Shown here piece after piece: positions 1-6,197 of a DNA stretch of 11,576 nt. The number at the start of each line of letters is the position of its first letter. Position 1 is the stretch's first letter. Made by a program: the position numbers and the translations under genes. Location: assembly GCA_041685645.1 (NCBI GenBank), contig JAWLFI010000078.1:1-11576 (forward strand), given 5' to 3'. The DNA is from JAWLFI01 sp041685645. Its GTDB lineage: Bacteria > Bacteroidota > Bacteroidia > Chitinophagales > Saprospiraceae. The notes beneath the pieces were generated by a model. It ran no database searches. It was not told the DNA's origin and was given only the letters and a program-made list of their open reading frames with translations.

Positions 1-359
1 ACACTGGAAACTAAACTCCGTCGGGACTGCTCGCCATATGCGACCACCACAACTTCATCCATAACAACTCCTGAATCATCCAGCATGAGATTGTACTCAT
101 TCTTTTCACCCAATTCAACTCGCATCGCTTTATATCCAATATAGGATATCTGTAAAGCGTCAGCGGTTTCCGGGATTCTCAATTCGTAATAACCGTCAAA
201 GTCAGTGATGGTTCCATACCCATCTTCACCGACCACGGTAACATTAGCCCCAATCAGAGGCTCTCCCTCAGCATTTGTAACAGTTCCTGAAACCGTACGC
301 TGACCGTACAGTGCAACAGAAACGACCATTGCGAGAAATAGTAGTAACGCATTCTTCAT
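1..359 (-). CDS. SusC/RagA-type TonB-dependent receptor, N-terminal fragment
   Basis: The gene starts at the ATG complementary to 357-359 and runs off the left edge, leaving 119 complete codons. Residues 1-20 are a signal peptide (MKNALLLFLAMVVSVALYGQ). Residues 22-97 form a carboxypeptidase-D-regulatory-like beta-sandwich with the usual landmarks: VSGTVT, PLIGANV, GTITDFDGYYEL and ISYIGYK. Residues 101-109 (DEVVVVAYG) are the conserved stretch before the plug, the TonB-box region of SusC proteins. The plug and 22-strand barrel lie outside the window. Family members sit in the outer membrane and import glycans, peptides or other large ligands using TonB/ExbBD energy, usually paired with a SusD lipoprotein encoded downstream. 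The substrate cannot be told from this fragment. The sequence before the start is A-rich with no Shine-Dalgarno, normal for this phylum. I am confident of the family, less so that a SusD partner exists. Confidence 0.93.
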   Translation of the reverse strand, partial: MKNALLLFLAMVVSVALYGQRTVSGTVTNAEGEPLIGANVTVVGEDGYGTITDFDGYYELRIPETADALQISYIGYKAMRVELGEKNEYNLMLDDSGVVMDEVVVVAYGEQSRRSLVSS

Positions 360-920
360 ATTGATTTATTTTGTTGAACAGTTAATTGACAAAATCCATT
401 TAAATCTTGTCGTTTCACACAATTATAAGACATTTTAACATAAAATTAATGTATTCGGAGGATTTTTTTCAAACCCAACACACCAAGATGATTGTAACCA
501 ACAGTCTACCAATTAGTTATGAAAACAAAAATAATAATAAGAAAAATGTCGGGGCTTGGCATTTAAGAAAGATTTAACTTATAAAAATTAGAGCCCGGTC
601 TCATTTGCCGAATAATGTGTATAGAATGATACCCTTTTAGATAAGTATTCAGAATAATATTTTGTTTGATGGGGCATAAAAATAACTCCAGTGTTTCAAA
701 AAAACACCTAGTAATAGAGGGATTCTATTTATTTGTTCCTAACAAGTAATACTGCGATCCATTAAAAAGGGTTGGGGAAGAAAGAAAGTTTTTAGTGGCT
801 TAGAAGTATACCTCTTGTAAGCGTTGCTAAAGTTGTGTGTGTGGGGGTTTAACCTTCTATGGGGTGTTGCGGAATAAATTGTTCGTTATAATCTACCGCA
901 AAGGGAAAGGAGCCCCACCG
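360..920. other. AT-rich intergenic region without a supported gene
   Basis: This is the upstream side of the SusC-like gene. No reading frame here has a convincing product and I see no tRNA or clear terminator. A minus-strand TATTTTTG (plus coordinates 526-533) matches the Bacteroidota -7 box, but no TTG sits 17-23 bp upstream of it, so I do not call it a promoter. The low-GC sequence changes sharply into the GC-rich block that follows. Confidence 0.6.
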
Positions 921-1131
921 CCTACGCTGCTATGCAGCTTCGTCGGTCAAAGCCCACCTGCGCACTTTGTGCTTCGTCGGTCGAAGGCCGCAAGCGTGAG
1001 GTGCCCGGAGGGCGCAACGCCGCAGGCGGTGCGGTGCGAAGTAGAGGCGTAAAATTTTACGCCTCTCGAGCACGGAACTCCGGAGGGGACCGACCCCGAG
1101 CCGGCTAACAGCCGAGCGAGGGGGCACGCCC
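921..1131. repeat. GC-rich hairpin-dense intergenic element, likely dispersed repeat or structured RNA
   Basis: The block differs strongly in base composition from its AT-rich left flank: 31 of 40 bases are G or C in 1001-1040. It is packed with short perfect hairpins: gctgc/gcagc at 926-938, gcac/gtgc at 962-972, cttcg/cgaag at 972-986, gccc/gggc at 1003-1013, cgcc/ggcg at 1018-1028, a 24-bp palindrome at 1043-1066, gggg/cccc at 1085-1097, cggct/agccg at 1102-1114 and gggc/gccc at 1122-1131. The 12-mer gcttcgtcggtc occurs twice in the same orientation (937-948 and 971-982). It begins 26 bp past the pdxJ stop and would lie in that gene's 3' untranslated RNA if transcription reads through. Overlapping short reading frames on both strands look like by-products of composition. 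My impression is that similar GC-rich blocks recur between genes in Bacteroidota, but this is unverified, and the exact boundaries are uncertain. Confidence 0.55.
1043..1066. repeat. 24-bp perfect palindrome
   Basis: The arm agaggcgtaaaa is followed directly by its exact reverse complement, with no spacer. Pairing can resume further out between GTGC (1034-1037) and GCAC (1070-1073) across a small internal loop. No T-run follows on either strand, so it does not look like an intrinsic terminator. A perfect two-fold site could also bind a dimeric protein. Confidence 0.8.
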
Positions 1132-1157
1132 AAAAAGCCAAAATAAGAGCGTGTGCA

Positions 1158-1883
1158 CTAGTGATCGGATAATTGGAGGAGATACATTTTAATAGCGTTT
1201 TCCATCCCGTAATAGAGGGCGTCGACGACGATAGCCTGACCGATAGATACCTCGGCTAAGTGAGGGTGCAGGGCCTGATAAAAAAACTTGAGATTCCTGA
1301 GATTGAGATCATGGCCGGCATTGACTTCCATACCGAGATCAGTGGCCAAACCCGCAGCGTATGCGTAAGATTTGAGGAGGGATTTGTAGGAATTTTTTTG
1401 AACGGCTTCGGCGTAGGGTCCGGTGTAAAGTTCGATGCGATCTGTGCCCGTGTCTGCTGCGGCCCGAATGCGATCGGGATCGGGGTCAATAAAAATAGAG
1501 GTGCGAATGTCGGCATCGTGTAGGGTGGATATTCTATCGCGAAGGAGTTGCATGTTTTCGCTGGGATTCCAGCCATTATCTGAAGTTAGGGCGTCGGGGG
1601 CGTCGGGCACCAGTGTGACCTGATGGGGGCGAACGGAAAGTACGTGGTCCATAAATTTGGGGATGGGATTTCCTTCAATATTGAATTCTGTGGTCACGAT
1701 ATCTTTGAGTGGCTGGAGGTCATCGTACCGGATATGCCTTTGGTCTGGCCGGGGATGGACGGTAATGCCCTGAGCGCCGTATTCCTCGCAATCGCGGGCG
1801 AAAGTTATCAGATTTGGGAAATTGCTGCCCCGCGCATTTCTAATCAATGCGACTTTATTGATATTTACACTCAATCGAGTCAT
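1158..1883 (-). CDS. pdxJ: Pyridoxine 5'-phosphate synthase
   Basis: PdxJ condenses 3-amino-2-oxopropyl phosphate (1-amino-acetone 3-phosphate) with 1-deoxy-D-xylulose 5-phosphate to give pyridoxine 5'-phosphate, the ring-closing step of the DXP-dependent vitamin B6 pathway in the cytoplasm. The 241 residues match the family length and its TIM-barrel layout. N-terminal SVNINKVALIRNARG aligns with the family's VNIDHIATLRNARG. ITVHPRPDQRHI carries H43, R45 and H50, equivalent to the E. coli active-site and phosphate-binding residues. NIEGNP supplies E70, IELYTGPYA supplies E151, and NAGHDLN supplies H191. SIGQAIVVDALYYGM near the end matches the last phosphate-binding loop (NIGHAII in E. coli). 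The usual His of that loop is Gln here, a mild variation. The start ATG (complement of 1881-1883) gives the correct N-terminus. It is divergent from the CPBP gene, with 42 bp between the start codons. Confidence 0.97.
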   Translation of the reverse strand: MTRLSVNINKVALIRNARGSNFPNLITFARDCEEYGAQGITVHPRPDQRHIRYDDLQPLKDIVTTEFNIEGNPIPKFMDHVLSVRPHQVTLVPDAPDALTSDNGWNPSENMQLLRDRISTLHDADIRTSIFIDPDPDRIRAAADTGTDRIELYTGPYAEAVQKNSYKSLLKSYAYAAGLATDLGMEVNAGHDLNLRNLKFFYQALHPHLAEVSIGQAIVVDALYYGMENAIKMYLLQLSDH

Positions 1884-1912
1884 AATGTATTTTTACCTTT
1901 AAGAAAGTTTTT

Positions 1913-1920
1913 CAAAGATA
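1913..1920 (-). promoter_or_regulatory. Possible -7 box for pdxJ
   Basis: Read on the minus strand this is TATCTTTG, an exact match to the Bacteroidota TAnnTTTG -7 element, 29 bp upstream of the pdxJ start codon. No TTG lies at the expected 17-23 bp further upstream, so the assignment rests on one half of the consensus and on the lack of other room in the 42-bp divergent gap. Confidence 0.35.
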
Positions 1921-1925
1921 AGAAA

Positions 1926-2777
1926 ATGGAAAAATTGTCTCCCGGCTTTCGAATGTTAAGTTTATTTATGGCTTTGTTGGCCGGTCAATTATTGGCTGGT
2001 GCTGTCACTGTTCTCGTCGCAGGTATCTATTCCGGAGGTGTGTTTTCTGCAAGTGAAGGGATGCTGGGTGGCATGAGTCCCGCCGGGGTGCGCTGGATCA
2101 TTGCTCTGGGGCAAATCATGGGATTTTTGATTCCGGGGCTTATTTTGATGCGTTGGTGGGGGCTGTCATTTTCGAAGATATTTCAGTCCAGGAGTAAACT
2201 TTGGGTGTTGCCAGCGGTTGTTTTGGCCTATTTTGTATCCCTGCCTTTATTTAGTTGGATGTTTTTATGGAATGTCAGCTGGGAAGTGCCGCTGTGGTGG
2301 CCTTTTGAAATAGAGGCTGTTCCCGAGCAAATACTGAATATTTTGGAAAGTCCGGGCGTCTGGGCGTTTCTCGCCAACCTCCTGATTATCGGCCTTATTC
2401 CGTCTGTGGGTGAGGAGATCGTATTCAGAGGTTTGCTTCAACCGGCGCTGAGGGAGAGCCTGGGAAATGATTTTTTAGGTATTTTTGCAACAGCTATTAT
2501 TTTTTCAGCCATTCATCTGGACTTTCAAGGTTTGATGCCTAGATTTTTACTGGGCATTGTGTTGGGCTTAGCGTATTATTATACCCGGTCTCTTTGGTGG
2601 CCGATCATCATTCATTTTATTCACAATGGTGGACAGGTGGTATTGAGTTATGCGGTGGAAGACTTTTTAGAAACACCCTCGACGGAGGATATGAGTAGTC
2701 TGGGTATACTGCCCTTGCTTTCGGCCATTGCATTATTAGTCCTTTACGGGCTCATTCACAAAAAAGGGCATATATGA
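1926..2777 (+). CDS. CPBP-family intramembrane glutamic-type endopeptidase (CAAX protease and bacteriocin-processing family, Abi)
   Basis: This is a polytopic membrane protein of 283 residues with about eight hydrophobic segments. The family's three signatures are present: EEIVFRG at 163-169 (catalytic glutamates E163 and E164, with R168), FSAIH ending in H197 and followed by LMPRFLLGIVLG, and HFIHNGGQ at 230-237 (H230 and N234). Family members cleave peptides within the membrane: prenylated CAAX termini in eukaryotes, and bacteriocin-related or unknown substrates in bacteria. The substrate here is unknown. The frame stays open upstream to 1623, but that part is antisense to pdxJ and has no family similarity. 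The ATG at 1926 precedes a plausible first membrane segment, so I take it as the start. Its stop overlaps the cdsA start (ATGA), implying translational coupling with phospholipid synthesis genes. Confidence 0.9.
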   Translation: MEKLSPGFRMLSLFMALLAGQLLAGAVTVLVAGIYSGGVFSASEGMLGGMSPAGVRWIIALGQIMGFLIPGLILMRWWGLSFSKIFQSRSKLWVLPAVVLAYFVSLPLFSWMFLWNVSWEVPLWWPFEIEAVPEQILNILESPGVWAFLANLLIIGLIPSVGEEIVFRGLLQPALRESLGNDFLGIFATAIIFSAIHLDFQGLMPRFLLGIVLGLAYYYTRSLWWPIIIHFIHNGGQVVLSYAVEDFLETPSTEDMSSLGILPLLSAIALLVLYGLIHKKGHI

Positions 2778-3592
2778 AACGTGTAGAAGGACTGAGAAAA
2801 AGAATTTGGGGCGCCATCATTTATGGTTTAATTATGGTGGCGGGATTCGCATGGAATATCTGGAGTTTTCAAATTGTCCTGCTGGCATTGTTTTTCTTTA
2901 GCCTTCGAGAATTCAGGATGATGGAGCGCCGAAGCGGAGGGAAGTATTATAAATACGGGGTCTATGTGCTGGCGGCGTTGAGCGTTTCCGGCTTTATGTT
3001 TTTATCCGCAGCGAGTCTCTCTTTTTCCACCGGCGTTTGGATCCTTCTAGTACTGGGAATGCTTCACCACTTATTGGTCTTTTCGATGGTTTGGAGCGGA
3101 TATAGGGATTTGTACTTTCAGTGGCCGAGTTGGTTTCGGGCCGCTTGTTATATCGGTTTATCATTTGGGGCTATTTTTACGTATTCCATCACCCTTATGA
3201 ATTACGATCGCTGGCCGGTTTTAGTCGTTTTATTTGCCATTTGGGCATCGGACATCGGGGCATTTTTTACCGGAATGCAAATCGGGCGGCGGCCGCTACA
3301 TTTTAGTTTATCGCCAAAGAAAACAGTAGAAGGTGTTCTGGGGGGCGTTGCAGCGGCATTAATTGTAGTGGCCAGTTTCAAAGGCATTTTAGACATTTCG
3401 TGGTCAAGGGTGATTGTTTTGGGTATTATCCTTTCGCTGACTGGTGTAATGGGAGACCTTTTCGCCTCTTGCTACAAGCGGAGAGCAGGGATTAAGGATA
3501 GCGGGCGTCTGATTCCCGGTCATGGAGGAATTATTGATCGGATTGATGCGTATATATTTTGTCAACCATTTGTAGCGTATTTATTGTTATAA
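2774..3592 (+). CDS. cdsA: Phosphatidate cytidylyltransferase (CDP-diacylglycerol synthase)
   Basis: CdsA converts phosphatidic acid and CTP to CDP-diacylglycerol and pyrophosphate at the inner membrane, the branch point for all membrane phospholipids. The 272 residues are mostly hydrophobic helices, and the length fits the family. WASDIGAFFTG (157-167) and SPKKTVEGVLGG (180-191) are the conserved central blocks. The C-terminal signature is intact: GDLFASCYKRRAGIKD (227-242) followed by PGHGGIIDRID (248-258), with the metal- and nucleotide-binding acidic residues D228, D255 and D258 and the lysines K235 and K241. It begins inside the stop of the CPBP protease gene and is followed 19 nt later by psd, so the three genes are probably one transcript. 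PssA, needed to make the Psd substrate from CDP-diacylglycerol, is not in the window. Confidence 0.96.
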   Translation: MKRVEGLRKRIWGAIIYGLIMVAGFAWNIWSFQIVLLALFFFSLREFRMMERRSGGKYYKYGVYVLAALSVSGFMFLSAASLSFSTGVWILLVLGMLHHLLVFSMVWSGYRDLYFQWPSWFRAACYIGLSFGAIFTYSITLMNYDRWPVLVVLFAIWASDIGAFFTGMQIGRRPLHFSLSPKKTVEGVLGGVAAALIVVASFKGILDISWSRVIVLGIILSLTGVMGDLFASCYKRRAGIKDSGRLIPGHGGIIDRIDAYIFCQPFVAYLLL

Positions 3593-3611
3593 TTGAGCTA
3601 AATTTGAAGGT

Positions 3612-4259
3612 ATGATTCACAAGGAGGGACATAAAATTGTTTCGTATATCATCGGTTTTTGCATTGTAGCCGGAGGGTTTTCCTTTCGGTACTTTGGAGA
3701 TGCCTGGCTTTACATTTGGATATTCCTGTTTTTGCTGTTGGGTTTCGCCATATACTTTTTCCGAGCTCCGAAAAGGCCCGAGCCCAAAAATAATGACCGT
3801 GAGATCATCGCAGGTGCCGATGGGAAAGTCGTGGCCATAGAAACCGTGATGGAGACTGAGTATCTTCAGCGAGACTGCAAATTGATCTCCATTTTTATGT
3901 CTCCCCTGAATGTTCACATCAATTGGAATCCGGTCGGTGGTGTGGTTCGACACGCACAGTATCATCCGGGGAAATATCTGGTGGCCTGGCATCCCAAGTC
4001 CAGCACGGAAAATGAGCGAATGAGTATAGTGATAGAGACCCAAAGAGACGAGATTTTGGTTCGTCAAATTGCGGGTGCTATGGCTCGACGGATTATCAAC
4101 TACAATAAGAAGGGCATGGAGGTAAAAAAGGGGGCAGAGATGGGGTTTATCCGCTTTGGCTCCCGGGTCGATGTGTATCTGCCTCTGGATTACGAGGTAA
4201 AAGTCTCCATGGGAGAAAAAGTCAAAGGGAAAGAGACGATTATTGCTCTGGCCCCTTAG
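3612..4259 (+). CDS. psd: Phosphatidylserine decarboxylase, short form, pyruvoyl-dependent proenzyme
   Basis: The enzyme decarboxylates phosphatidylserine to phosphatidylethanolamine at the cytoplasmic membrane. At 215 residues it belongs to the short Psd type common in Bacteroidota, not the roughly 320-residue E. coli type. Two hydrophobic segments (about 10-27 and 31-50) anchor it. IAGADGKV (D70), FMSPLNVHINWNP (H102) and RHAQYHPGKYLVAWHPKSSTENER (H118) are the conserved core. FIRFGSRVDVYLP contains the self-cleavage site: the chain is expected to break between G183 and S184, and S184 becomes the pyruvoyl cofactor at the start of the small alpha subunit. The catalytic set D70, H102 and S184 is complete. 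It acts two steps after CdsA in the same pathway. Its stop lies 4 bp from the stop of the opposing lysS gene. Confidence 0.96.
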   Translation: MIHKEGHKIVSYIIGFCIVAGGFSFRYFGDAWLYIWIFLFLLLGFAIYFFRAPKRPEPKNNDREIIAGADGKVVAIETVMETEYLQRDCKLISIFMSPLNVHINWNPVGGVVRHAQYHPGKYLVAWHPKSSTENERMSIVIETQRDEILVRQIAGAMARRIINYNKKGMEVKKGAEMGFIRFGSRVDVYLPLDYEVKVSMGEKVKGKETIIALAP

Positions 4260-4263
4260 TCCA

Positions 4264-5805
4264 CTACTTCTCTTCTTTCGGAGTTTCGGTCGCACTCTTT
4301 TTCTCGGGCCGCATTTGCGGAAAAAACAAGACCTCCTGAATTGTACTCTGCCCAGTCAATAACATTGTCAAGCGATCAATTCCAATGCCCAGGCCACTCG
4401 TTGGCGGCATACCGTATTCCAGTGCCTTCAAAAAATCTTCGTCGAGCACCATGGCTTCATCATCACCTGCTTCTGCAAGTTTGAGCTGGTCATCCAGGCG
4501 TTCGCGTTGGTCGATGGGGTCATTGAGTTCGGTGTAGGCATTTGCAATTTCCTTTCCATTGACAAAAAGTTCAAAGCGCTCCACCAAGCCCTCTTTTGTG
4601 CGATGCTTTTTTGCCAGCGGAGTCATTTCAATGGGGTAATCTGTAATATAAGTCGGCTGAATGAGTTTCGGTTCGACCACCTTTCCAAAGATTTCGTCGA
4701 TCAATTTCCCCTTTCCCATGGACTCATCTACCTCGATGTGCAGTTTTTTCGCATAGCTGCGCAATTGGCTTTCGTCCATCAGGCGGATATTTTCTCCTCC
4801 CATGCGCTCTACCGATTCCAACAAAGGAATTCGCGGATAAGGCCCTGCAAAATCAATGGTTTGTCCTTTGACTTCAACCTTAGTAGAGCCTTTGACAGAT
4901 TCGACGGCACGGGACAAGAGTTCTTCTACCATATCCATCATCCATAAGTAATCTTTATAGGCCACATACATTTCCATGGATGTGAATTCGGGATTATGTG
5001 TTCGGTCCATTCCTTCATTGCGAAACATTTTACCAAACTCATATACACCATCAAAACCTCCAACAATGAGTCGCTTGAGATACAACTCATTGGCAATTCT
5101 CAAATAGAGAGGCATATCCAGGGTATTGTGATAGGTTTTAAAAGGGCGCGCGGCAGCGCCTCCGTGGATGGGCTGAAGCACCGGGGTTTCCACCTCCAGC
5201 CATCCTTTGTCGTCAAAGAAATTGCGCATCGCCCGAATGAGTGCGGCACGATCTTCAAAGGTCTTTCTGTGCTGTGGATTGACTGTAAGATCGACATATC
5301 GCATCCTGTGTCGTTGCTCGGGATCAGTGAAGGCATCATATGTGTTGCCCTCTGCGTCTTTTTTTACTATAGGCAAGGGGCGCAAAGATTTGGCTAAAAC
5401 CGTGAGTTCATCCACGTGAATAGTAGTTTCTCCGGTTCGGGTAGAGAACACTTTCCCACTAACTCCTATAAAATCTCCGATGTCCAGCAATTTTTTAAAC
5501 ACCTTATTATATAGGTCTTTGTTTTCTCCGGGACAAATTTCGTCCCGATTGAGGTAGAGTTGAATGCGGCCCGAGCTATCCTGAAGCTCTGCAAAAGAAG
5601 CTTTTCCCATGATGCGCTTTGACATCAATCGGCCGGCTAATTTCAGTCCCGACACCTCTTCCCCGCTCTCTTCGAAATCTTCAGTTACATTTTTCGCCAG
5701 GGCATTGACCTTAAACTCTTCCGGCGGATAGGGATCAAATCCCAGGTCTCTAATATCCTGAAGCGCTTCTCTTCTCACTACTTCTTGTTCTGAAAGATGT
5801 GTCAT
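4264..5805 (-). CDS. lysS: Lysyl-tRNA synthetase, class II
   Basis: LysS charges tRNA-Lys with lysine using ATP. The chain has 513 residues, close to the family norm of about 500. A short helical N-terminus leads into an OB-fold anticodon-binding domain (about 55-140, with LAGRLMSKRIMGKASFAELQD). The catalytic core starts near 160 (QRHRMRYVDL). Motif 1 lies around 185-210 (GWLEVETPVL), motif 2 is FRNEGMDRTHNPEFTSMEMY (261-280) and motif 3 is GLGIGIDRLTMLLTG (471-485). The lysine pocket residues of FVNGKEIANAYTELNDP (414-430) are present. After FFPQMRPE comes a short charged tail rich in Lys, Glu and Thr. The start ATG is the complement of 5803-5805 and the N-terminus matches the family. It converges on psd with no room for a separate terminator, and a 161-bp palindromic element lies directly upstream of its start. 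Confidence 0.98.
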   Translation of the reverse strand: MTHLSEQEVVRREALQDIRDLGFDPYPPEEFKVNALAKNVTEDFEESGEEVSGLKLAGRLMSKRIMGKASFAELQDSSGRIQLYLNRDEICPGENKDLYNKVFKKLLDIGDFIGVSGKVFSTRTGETTIHVDELTVLAKSLRPLPIVKKDAEGNTYDAFTDPEQRHRMRYVDLTVNPQHRKTFEDRAALIRAMRNFFDDKGWLEVETPVLQPIHGGAAARPFKTYHNTLDMPLYLRIANELYLKRLIVGGFDGVYEFGKMFRNEGMDRTHNPEFTSMEMYVAYKDYLWMMDMVEELLSRAVESVKGSTKVEVKGQTIDFAGPYPRIPLLESVERMGGENIRLMDESQLRSYAKKLHIEVDESMGKGKLIDEIFGKVVEPKLIQPTYITDYPIEMTPLAKKHRTKEGLVERFELFVNGKEIANAYTELNDPIDQRERLDDQLKLAEAGDDEAMVLDEDFLKALEYGMPPTSGLGIGIDRLTMLLTGQSTIQEVLFFPQMRPEKKSATETPKEEK

Positions 5806-5826
5806 CGTTTATTTTTTTCAGTCCTT

Positions 5827-5987
5827 GTGTCATTACCACCAAATTCGCTACAGACCAAGTCTTGATCTTTTTGCCCATATCTGCGTTGCTCTTCAGTCAC
5901 ATAGCCAAGGCTATGCTCCTTCATCGCGCCTTGATCTGAACAAAAATCTACTGCGACTTTTCCACACCTATTTAGTCGTAATGACAC
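5827..5987. repeat. MITE-like or REP-like 161-bp imperfect palindrome with terminal inverted repeats
   Basis: The ends are inverted copies: gtgtcattaccaccaaat at 5827-5844 and, on the opposite strand, gtgtcattacgactaaat at 5970-5987 (16 of 18 identical). The centre is catagcc-aa-ggctatg at 5900-5915. The midpoint of the terminal repeats and the midpoint of the central hairpin coincide at about 5907, so the whole unit is one dyad. Between ends and centre the arms share AAGTC and TTTTTG blocks in the same order, with compensating spacers. No transposase and no clear target-site duplication are seen. A minus-strand open frame beginning with GTG runs through the element but looks like a repeat by-product. 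The element starts 22 bp from the lysS start and could form a large hairpin in the lysS leader. Confidence 0.7.
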
Positions 5988-6011
5988 TAGACCGCGGTTA
6001 TATTGTTACTG

Positions 6012-6019
6012 CAAATATA
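6012..6019 (-). promoter_or_regulatory. Possible -7 box upstream of lysS
   Basis: On the minus strand this reads TATATTTG, an exact TAnnTTTG match. The nearest upstream TTG is 28 bp away, too far for the usual spacing. If used, the lysS leader would be about 200 nt and would contain the entire palindromic element. The evidence is weak. Confidence 0.22.
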
Positions 6020-6148
6020 TGTACTATTTCATAGTCCGGGGGATATGCAACAGAAGAATTCAACAAGAGGTTGAGATCACGCTCATCAAGCAGCCCTTTT
6101 GATATGTTTGAGCTCTTACAGGTAACATAGAATTTACTTTTCATTTCA

Positions 6149-6177
6149 TTGTGAATTGAAGCAAGAGTGTATATTTG
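6149..6177 (+). promoter_or_regulatory. Bacteroidota-type promoter for the giant surface-protein gene
   Basis: TTG at 6149-6151 and TATATTTG at 6170-6177 are separated by 18 bp, within the 17-23 bp of the TTG/TAnnTTTG consensus established for Bacteroides and Flavobacterium. Transcription would begin near 6184, leaving a leader of only about 14 nt before the ATG at 6198. This position supports the chosen start codon. Confidence 0.55.
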
Positions 6178-6197
6178 CGAAAAACTACCACGATCAC

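Noticed and set aside
837..1141. Three overlapping short open frames on both strands (837-1052 plus, 930-1133 minus, 947-1141 minus) as small proteins
   Set aside because: They arise from the GC-rich hairpin block, overlap each other in different frames and strands, are rich in Arg, Cys and Pro as expected from such composition, and lack a recognisable domain.
1043..1157. An intrinsic terminator for pdxJ in the palindrome or the gggc/gccc stem
   Set aside because: On the pdxJ strand the T-run precedes the gggc/gccc stem, and the 24-bp palindrome has no T-run after it.
3620..3626. AAGGAGG as a Shine-Dalgarno sequence marking a later psd start
   Set aside because: It lies inside psd codons 3-6 and no in-frame ATG, GTG or TTG follows at a suitable distance. 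The ATG at 3612 gives a normal N-terminus.
3531..4295. A 254-codon minus-strand frame opposite psd
   Set aside because: It is antisense to the well-supported psd, and its sequence has no family similarity and atypical composition.
5802..5987. A 61-codon minus-strand frame upstream of lysS as a small gene
   Set aside because: It begins with GTG exactly at the end of the terminal inverted repeat, runs through the palindrome and overlaps the lysS start; it is a by-product of the element.
5806..6010. A T-box or lysine riboswitch in the lysS leader
   Set aside because: The sequence is explained by one dyad-symmetric repeat. I see no T-box consensus or lysine-aptamer core, and T-boxes are not typical of Bacteroidota.
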